Part shown: one piece after another, positions 57,354 to 64,000 of the stretch
How the letters are laid out: every line of letters begins with the position of its first letter
How positions within the stretch are numbered: position 1 is the stretch's first letter
NCBI RefSeq assembly: GCF_010389155.1
Contig: NC_057761.1
Coordinates: 25,938,210-26,002,209 of the forward strand
Origin: Erigeron canadensis
Taxonomy: Eukaryota; Streptophyta; Magnoliopsida; Asterales; Asteraceae
Direction: 5' to 3'
Length of the DNA stretch: 64,000 nt
Notes under the pieces: generated by a model
The model's database searches: none
Seen by the model: only the letters and a program-made list of their open reading frames with translations
What the model was told of the DNA's origin: nothing
Program-made: the position numbers and the translations under genes

Positions 57354-60300
57354 TCTATATATATCTAAAAGTTCTATTAAGCAAGTGAAAAAATTGACTC
57401 ATTCTTGACGATTTTTAGTCTTTCATTTATGTGTACTTAATGGGATTATTAGGGTACTTAATAGGGTTTATTAATATTAGTAGTAATCTATAAACTAAGC
57501 AATAAAATTTAAGCATATATATTTGCATTCCTGTAAGAATCGACTTATAAGAAATTATCTACGTAGTCAATGCATAATGAAGGAATGGATAGTTACTAAC
57601 TTACTATTGGGTTCTTTAATGGTTTGTATTTGTGATGGTATTGAAAGATATAATGGATTTAGTTAACATGTTGCATCAATATAATTATCTAAATTCTCAG
57701 AGATTTTTTTTATTTAACCATTAATGGATTGATTTATAATACTCCGTAATAAACTTTGCTCAACACTTCCTTAATTATCTTTGCATTTAATAAGTTTAGG
57801 AGCTTACGGATAACGATTACTGTTGAAGCTGAAGAAGCATCTGGTATAGAGAATGCCAAAGCATTTCAAAGGTCTCTTTTAATAGTTATCATTACTATAT
57901 TAAATGGTAATGATAATATTAAATCACCAAAGAAATTCATACGTATCCAGTATCCACTCTTGGTTTGACTTCTACTCCTGCGGTTTGTAATTCTCTATTA
58001 TCATCGCCATTTATCTTTGCTGCTCATAGGGAAAAAAAAATCACCATGTCTTTTTTCTTTTTTTGTATACTGAATTACTTTTGATAGGAGGGGTATTTGC
58101 TTTGTTCATATTTCTTCATGATACATGATATAATTTTTTGTTATCTTCTTTTATTTATTATCTCGCATACATATTTCTTGGTTATTTGTTTCCAGAATTA
58201 TTTGTGAATGTATGACATTAGGTAACGCCCAAATTAACGAATTAGGATTCTTGGTGATATCTTTATTTACATATCTAAATCCATATCTATTCTTTTTTGT
58301 GATGCATATTAAGTGTTTGATAAAGTGCTCTTTAGGGTGTCGTGATGTCGATTAGGACGACACAATCTTGCTAGTTATGCACGACTGAAACGAAGTTGGG
58401 TACAAGTTGAAAACTTTTGCATTGGGAACGCAAGTGTACAAATGTTGTACCTGCTACTTTAGCCTTGATCAAATTGTCTTTTATATGCAACATGGAATAG
58501 ACTTTATGAGCTAACAATCTTTGATATTTAACATCCTGTTAGTGAACGGCTGAGATTACAAATCTCCGACTGGAAATAGGTAGTACAACTTTAAATTCAC
58601 CTGTGGAAAGCTTGGGAAAGGAGTGTCATGTCACGAATAGATGGGAACTTCTGGCGCGAAGCCTCTGAAGCAGGTGTTGTATTCCCACTACCAAAGTACG
58701 TGATACAACATACATTATGCAAAGTAATTGAGTATCGGTGTTTGTGTCAAAATAGATGCAAAATGTGCCATAAAATAAGTGAAAACTATGACTTACTTAT
58801 GTTTAGACTATAACTTAATGTGAATGTTGTTTGGAGTCTTATCTATTTCCCGTGAACCCCTAGCTTTTAGAAAACCAGGTTTAGAGTTCAAACTGACACA
58901 ACGATGAAGCTGTGGCGATTGTGCTTTCCTAGCCGGTTATCGTGGTCATATTACATCGACATAGTTTTGCAGGAAAGTTGCTCTCATCATACATCATGTT
59001 TTTGGTAGTTTCACATTGCGCTTTGTTATATCATTGAAGAGGTCAAAATAAGTATTATTGGATAGATTTGGCTCTGCGACGCTTCCAACTGTATTCATGT
59101 CCCATGATGTTTTTTTGCACTCTTGATATATAAAGAAAATGTTCATATGTTTCACTTGATAAGTTTGCAAAAATAAACACTGCTTCTGAATTTATCTTTC
59201 ATACTTTTGAATTTGTCAACCTAATCTAGGCCACTGTCGTCAGTGCAACAAAAAGGCATGAGGCCCGAGCCATCAATACAAGAGCCAACCAAATGACAGC
59301 TCAGAATTTGGTTGATTTTTTGTATGTCTTTTATGATACTGTCATAAAGGTTTCCTTTAAATATAACAATAATTTTTCATTTTGAATGTGAACTTTTGAG
59401 TATATAAAATTTTCATGCTCATCATAATGTTTAATTCAAACTCATATATAGTAAATAATAGCAAACTAACCTAAATACGTTCACTGTTATCATTGTACCC
59501 ATTGGAGCAACACCTCCCGCTTTTGTCATTGCTATTCCATCCACATCTCCTCAGGGTGCTTTTGTTTTATATGCTCCTCCAACACTAATGCATTTCGCCT
59601 AATGCACTTCGCTTGTTATCACTACAACGGTTGTGACTGCAAGTCCTGTTGAGGTTAGCACTCCCACAATTCATTCATTTCTTATTTTCATATTATGCCT
59701 TATATCAGATGAGGAGGTATGGGTACGTAGTCATGACAAAAATTTTTGATACACTTCCAATTTATTTATAGGTTTTTTTTAGTCGTTTATCTATTAAAGT
59801 GAATTTGTAGAATAGATGCACACAATCATGTTTTACACTTTTATTTGTAAAAGTATACTACTTTTCTCTAAAGATGTTTATCCGCTCTTTCATAACAAAA
59901 AAAAAAGTATGATATTAAGCTATATATTTATCTTACCTTCATGTTTATATATTTTTATTATCAATAATATATATAATATTAAAAAATGACCTCTTATTCG
60001 TCTTCGACGTCTTCCTGGCGACGCCCCCATGGACGCTTTACCGAAGGCTGTCGCTGCATATAGCATCTCTGAAAGCTCCCTTGGAATACACTTATATTTC
60101 AAACTCAATGGACTTGTTTAATAAAGTCTCCATACATTTTAGTTTTATTACACCGAACAGAAAGCTTTAGGGTTTATATTGCTGAAATGCACTACAGATG
60201 GCTTGGTTAGAACCCGGATTAGGATTAAAACAATTGACGTTTGGTGTGGATCTACTTGGGCCGACCTAAAAAACTTTCCCTGGGTCAAGACTTTATGTAT

Positions 60301-61168
60301 GTAACACAGTCTTTTAATTTCTTCCTTACAAGTGATATTTATGTCAACCGCTTATGCCATACATGGATATACAAGAAAATAACAAAAAAAATGCAATGTA
60401 TATACATAATGCTATTCCATTCACGTCTACTCTCGAGTTGTGGTGGCAGAAGCACCCATAGTTGGTATCCATCATGCGCAGGGGCAACAATTGTCGCAAG
60501 GGTATTGAGTGAGAGGCTGGGAAGTTTAAGTGCAAGGGTTGCAAGGCGAGTGTGGACTACATCTAACAAGGTTTGGGTTTAATTATATGTACAATGTGCT
60601 TATTCTTTTACATCGTTTCTGTCGTCCGTTGTATTGTCATGCACGGGTATCTATTGTCTTGCTAAATGTATAACTTTTTGGTGCTTCCTTATGTGTTATT
60701 AGGTTTGGGCTGCAGCTTTATGAGACTAATGGGACCATGAAAACCGTTGTGGTGATGTTTGATGAGGTTGTGGGAAAAAAATGCTCAATAGAAGTTCATG
60801 AATTTCATGAATTACATGTTTATTGGTTTATTGTAATGTATTTCTTTGGTTGTATATGGAATACTTCGCCTGATGCGTCCGTTTTGCCTCCTGTTATTGA
60901 AGCACACACAAAGCACGTGGATGACAATTGTATCAAGAATGTTGGTGGCAGACTATATTTGGAAATATACTGTTTTTGAGGTTAACTAATTGTTTTAAAC
61001 CTATAACATGTGATTCTAGCCATGGGTGTATTAGCTGTTCATAATATTTCTTTGATTTGGGTTGCCTTTCATTAGGATTTGTGGGTTGATCGAGTCAAAA
61101 GTTCCTCCAAAAGTAGCGTTCGACAAAGAAACCATTCAAGTCGTGCATCGCACGGGTCTTCACTCTAG
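57354..61168 (+). mobile_element. Helitron, 3.8 kb, with RPA-like relic
   Basis: The 5' end is TC at 57354 after A (TCTATATATATCTAAAAG). The 3' end is a hairpin GTGC-ATC-GCAC with GGG, then TCTTCACT and CTAG at 61165-61168, then T. Block A shows no counterpart for the interior. The inside holds a degraded RPA1-like C-terminal region; no Rep/helicase protein was found, so it is non-autonomous. The 5' end is less certain than the 3' end. Confidence 0.65.
60450..60830 (+). pseudogene. RPA1-like C-terminal domain relic inside the Helitron
   Basis: One exon-like piece up to 60570 reads WYPSCAG and, in a shifted frame, GKFKCKGCKASVDYI, the two half-sites of an RPA1-type zinc ribbon. After an intron (GT at 60571, AG at 60701-60702) comes FGLQLYETNGTMKTVVVMFD and EVVGKKCS, which resembles an RPA1 C-terminal OB-fold. 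Plant Helitrons often carry RPA-like genes. The frameshift between the cysteine pairs shows decay. Confidence 0.5.
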
Positions 61169-61284
61169 TATGAAAAAAAATTGTCCTAGGAATAAGAAAG
61201 GCTTCAAATGCAATAGACAAAACGTTAAATACATTTTATGGCCACATCAACCTTCTAGCATAATCCAAAAGCCTTCTATCTTTG

Positions 61285-61651
61285 TGCTTGACAACATGTT
61301 TAAACAACCACCCTTTGATCAAGATTCACCACACAGTGCAACAATATGCTCCTTTTCACATAAACTGTTGTAATATAAACATAAACACTCGAACAGATGA
61401 CCCATAGCACCACAATAACATAATATTTTATAAGCACATTGCAACGGCTAACTTAATTTTCCAATCCTATTTAGGAGTATTTGATTATATTTGGATTTCC
61501 TTGGTGGTCTACTTTAAGTTCCTAGCAGATTGTTATACCCATATCTGTTTCAATACCTAAAGTCCTAAACGATCGTCTGTGCATCTACTGGCTTCTGTTT
61601 TTGTTATTCAATGATTTGCTAATAGACATGAATTGCAAATTTTTTTGGCAG
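61285..61651 (+). repeat. Unit 4 left part, shared with unit 3
   Basis: Partner of 51240-51598. It also includes the MSBP-intron-like tail CTTCTGTTTTTGTTATTCAA before the exon relic. Confidence 0.7.
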
Positions 61652-61755
61652 GATGTTCTACGGTCCGGATGGACCATACACATTGTTTGCAGATAAGGAT
61701 GCAAGCTGAACACTAGCACAAAAATGTCATTTGAAGAGAAAGATCCAACCAGTGG
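61652..61755 (+). pseudogene. MSBP exon 2 fragment (unit 4)
   Basis: After acceptor GGCAG it reads MFYGPDGPYTLFADKDAS and then a TGA, followed by frame-shifted remnants (AAAAATGTCATTTGAAGAG) of the same exon. It ends at the same point as the unit 3 copy (CCAGTGG), so the truncation predates the split of units 3 and 4. Confidence 0.85.
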
Positions 61756-62643
61756 ATCTAAATCATCATAGCCCTGGGTAACCATATATATATAAAAATT
61801 GGATCATTTTCAAATCAGGCAACATTCATCGATTTTCATCGCCAGAAAATACTTCCAAGAAGAACATAAGTGGTGGGATTAAGAGTGCTCCCATTGAACA
61901 TCGGTTAGATTGAGTCACTACACAAATACATGTAAAAAAACAACAATTTATGCTATGAGCTATGCGTCCTCCTTGCTATTATGCAAAAGATCTCTTGTGC
62001 TGCAGGATAACTAGTGGGAATCATACCTAAAGGACCTCGCATTGTATCATATGTTGGTGAATTGACTTCTAGTATTGATAATTATAACTAGAAAAGCCTT
62101 TTGCTATAAATAAATCTTTTATATGTGATATATTTAGCCCTAAGTTAGTTGCATGTTGTTCTTTTATTCCCATTCAAAGATATACACTAACTTCAAATAA
62201 CGGCAAAGTTTTGCACTAAAGAATATAGTTATAACACTTGCATACAAATAGTGTTCATGAACACACCGGGGGTGTTTTGCAACTACACTAAAACACATGA
62301 GTTGGGCAGAATATAATTACCAACTAAAACTCATTATTTCCTTAACTCTATATGATAACAGTATCGCCATGTATAATTACCACAACCATTAATTTTATAA
62401 CTTTGGTATGTGTAAAGGAAAATAAAAATGCACTTCAATCTGTCATTTTGAACGTCACATCAAATCTGAAGCATATCGAATTATTTTAGAATCCAAGCAT
62501 TTCCAAAGCAATAAGTTTTAAGCAAGTCTTAAATGATGCGACTAAAGACATCAATTAAACAAAACCAAAGTAAACTATTTTACCTTAAAAACAAGCCGCC
62601 TACCTTAAAAACAAGCCAGGCGCCTCCCTGATAAAGTAGTAGA
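61756..62643. repeat. Unit 4 spacer
   Basis: Collinear with 51702-52568. A 22-base CTACCTTAAAAACAAGCC-like tandem duplication lies at about 62580-62620. No gene. Confidence 0.7.
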
Positions 62644-64000
62644 TCAGTTTGTATATGCATCCATGACTTCAATGCAATCATGTGTGATCGTATATGTACT
62701 ATTGGAAGATATATATAAACCATCGGACTTATCGAGTAGAAGTAGCGTTTCCATATCGGGACACAGAAAGAACGAATACTCTTCTCCGTCAATCTCAAGA
62801 TCATCAGTGTAGTTGGAGCGCGGTTTGTAAACTTGAACTCCATCATGTCTTTCGTATTCTTGTCGCGTTTCAATTATTAGTTCACCTGTCTTCCTAAATC
62901 CTAGTATTTGGTTTATTGTGACACCTGGTACGTTAACGGTGTATAGCTTTGTAAACGATCTACTATCACCTTGCTCCTTCATCATCCATAGACAACAATC
63001 TGCTTCGGCTCCCTCAAACTTGTAAAGATTTTGCTTTATCGAAGAAACTCAACCTCATTTATTCAAGAGATAATCAAAACATTCTTAAGGATAAACATTG
63101 TTCTTATGAAAAATAACTAACTCTGATAATAACATTGCAATCACTCATACTGACCACAATGGATCTTTCCCTTACATCTTAATATTACTCATAACGGTAA
63201 ATAAAAGAGGAAACAACAAAGTTGGAAAAGATGCTGACAACGGCTACATAGACGTGTATATATAGACTGACAGATCACAATCCCTAGAAGAATGTTGTAG
63301 CAGAATTGACATCAGCAATCCTTCTTTTATTCTTCCTTTTACATAAAAGGAAGTCTTCAATGATATTTATTCTTCTAGCACATGACATCTTAACTTGACA
63401 GTTTCTACCCTCTAAGATCCAAAAGTTCTAGCTGCAGCCCTGCACATTCTCAACATAGTAAATTAGTACATGGGGAATAATTCAAGGTAGGATTGAACTA
63501 AATATGTTAAAAATAACAAAACTCTCTATGGTATTCAAGCAAAACAAGGGACTCCTGTAGCTTAGCTATACATTGAATGCCACAAAGCCTGTCTGTGAGA
63601 CTTATCTCTTTAAATTCTTTTGCAGTCAAATCAAATGATATGATCAAATAACGTGATTGGGGTCGAACATCTTCAAGATCATACGTATGATCAGCAATCC
63701 AATAGATAAATCTACCGATAACAACTTGAGAGTTTTCAAGTCTAATTGATTCGCGGGGAAGACTGGTAGTTAAATCCAAGTTCCAGTGGTCATAGTAAAA
63801 ACTCGAACTTTCCAAGGGTCGCTAATGTGTCTTATATCATTCTTTTCCCGCTTATAAGCAATACATTTAATATTGATAACAATAGGATCATAAGTGACAG
63901 GACAAACCCCAAATCCAAAAACATTATCAACCTTAAGATCATAAAAGTTTCCATTTGGCTTATCACATATATCTGGCACTCGAATACCAACGGATTTCCT
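62644..64000 (-). pseudogene. F-box protein pseudogene split by a solo LTR (unit 4), partial
   Basis: The N-terminal half lies beyond the window's right edge. Visible pieces in order: CDKPNGNFYDLKVDNVFGFG and CPVTYDPIVINIKC (63770 to the edge); a ~4-nt deletion near 63775 that shifts frame; then SLPRESIRL, RFIYWIADHTY and LVLLEYHREF (63507-63740); a 498-bp solo LTR; then CLWMMKEQGDSRSFTKLY, QILGFRKTGELIIE and METLLLLDKSDG (62644-62999). It is closest to the unit 3 copy. Non-functional. Confidence 0.88.
63021..63518. mobile_element. Solo LTR, 498 bp, in the unit 4 F-box relic
   Basis: Starts TGTAAAGATT and ends AAAATAACA (TG...CA). The 5-bp duplication AAACT is perfect (63016-63020 and 63519-63523). 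Removing it restores the F-box alignment with unit 3. A 'gtgtatatatagac' TATA-like stretch lies near 63255. Lineage not determined. Confidence 0.85.

Larger units (their letters stand above)
55930..64000. repeat. Duplicated block B
   Basis: Partner of block A (33131-53870); see that entry for matched segments. It lacks A's 1.59-kb MULE, LINE/Copia, the 8.8-kb insertion zone, the 0.5-kb Helitron and the Tourist-like MITE. It has its own Helitron (57354-61168) and solo LTR (63021-63518). It probably continues past the window. Confidence 0.8.

Noticed and set aside
59920..60108. Minus-strand frame with an Arg-rich stretch
   Set aside because: Inside the Helitron, short, no domain and no conserved counterpart in the window.
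61062..61373. 103-codon frame with a few Cys and Lys
   Set aside because: It crosses the Helitron 3' border at 61168 into block B spacer, so it is a chance frame.

Overview
This window looks like nuclear DNA of a flowering plant. It is AT-rich, its genes are split by GT-AG introns, and plant-type gene families sit among many nested transposable elements. The membrane steroid-binding protein, the CPR1-type F-box relics, the MULE (Mutator-like element) and the Copia primer site on initiator Met-tRNA all fit a eudicot. Asteraceae is my guess from the style of the elements and is not proven by the sequence.

Layout. 675-5613 (+): nine exons forming the C-terminal ~648 residues of the mismatch-repair ATPase MSH3, whose 5' part lies left of the window. 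7905-9268 (-): a complete two-exon gene for an 82-residue membrane protein resembling a mitochondrial complex I accessory subunit (B15/NDUFB4-like). 9396-13013: MITEs, a tandem duplication and a Helitron end. 13284-15634 (+): a complete two-exon membrane steroid-binding protein (MSBP, cytochrome b5-like fold). These three are the only ordinary host genes that look functional or potentially so.

15.2-24.8 kb and 51.2-64 kb hold an old dispersed array. Its ancestral unit was MSBP, then spacer, then an antisense F-box gene. Unit 1 keeps the intact MSBP plus a truncated F-box gene (18514-19092). Unit 2 has an MSBP-intron relic plus a frameshifted F-box gene (23587-24829). Units 3 and 4 have MSBP exon-2 relics plus F-box pseudogenes (52569-53852, and 62644 to the window end). 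All four F-box copies are broken.

26.1-33 kb is mobile DNA: a 1.27-kb MULE, a 2.49-kb solo LTR and Helitron termini. 33.1-53.9 kb (block A) and 55.9-64 kb (block B) are paralogous. Because B lacks most of A's insertions, B serves as the empty site for several of them. These are a 1.59-kb MULE carrying a nested hAT MITE, a 5'-truncated LINE split by a 4.8-kb Copia element, an 8.8-kb insertion zone containing a 6.27-kb MULE, a 0.5-kb Helitron and a Tourist-like MITE. Block B gained a 3.8-kb Helitron carrying an RPA-like relic, and a solo LTR.

The most interesting single object is the 6.27-kb MULE (43262-49535). It has ~110-bp terminal inverted repeats, a perfect 9-bp target duplication, a MURA-type transposase gene, and a second, convergent, spliced gene encoding a GRF zinc-finger protein with a C-terminal membrane anchor. 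This arrangement recalls the two convergent genes of maize MuDR, but with a different second protein. All coordinates and comparisons were made by eye. No database search was run.
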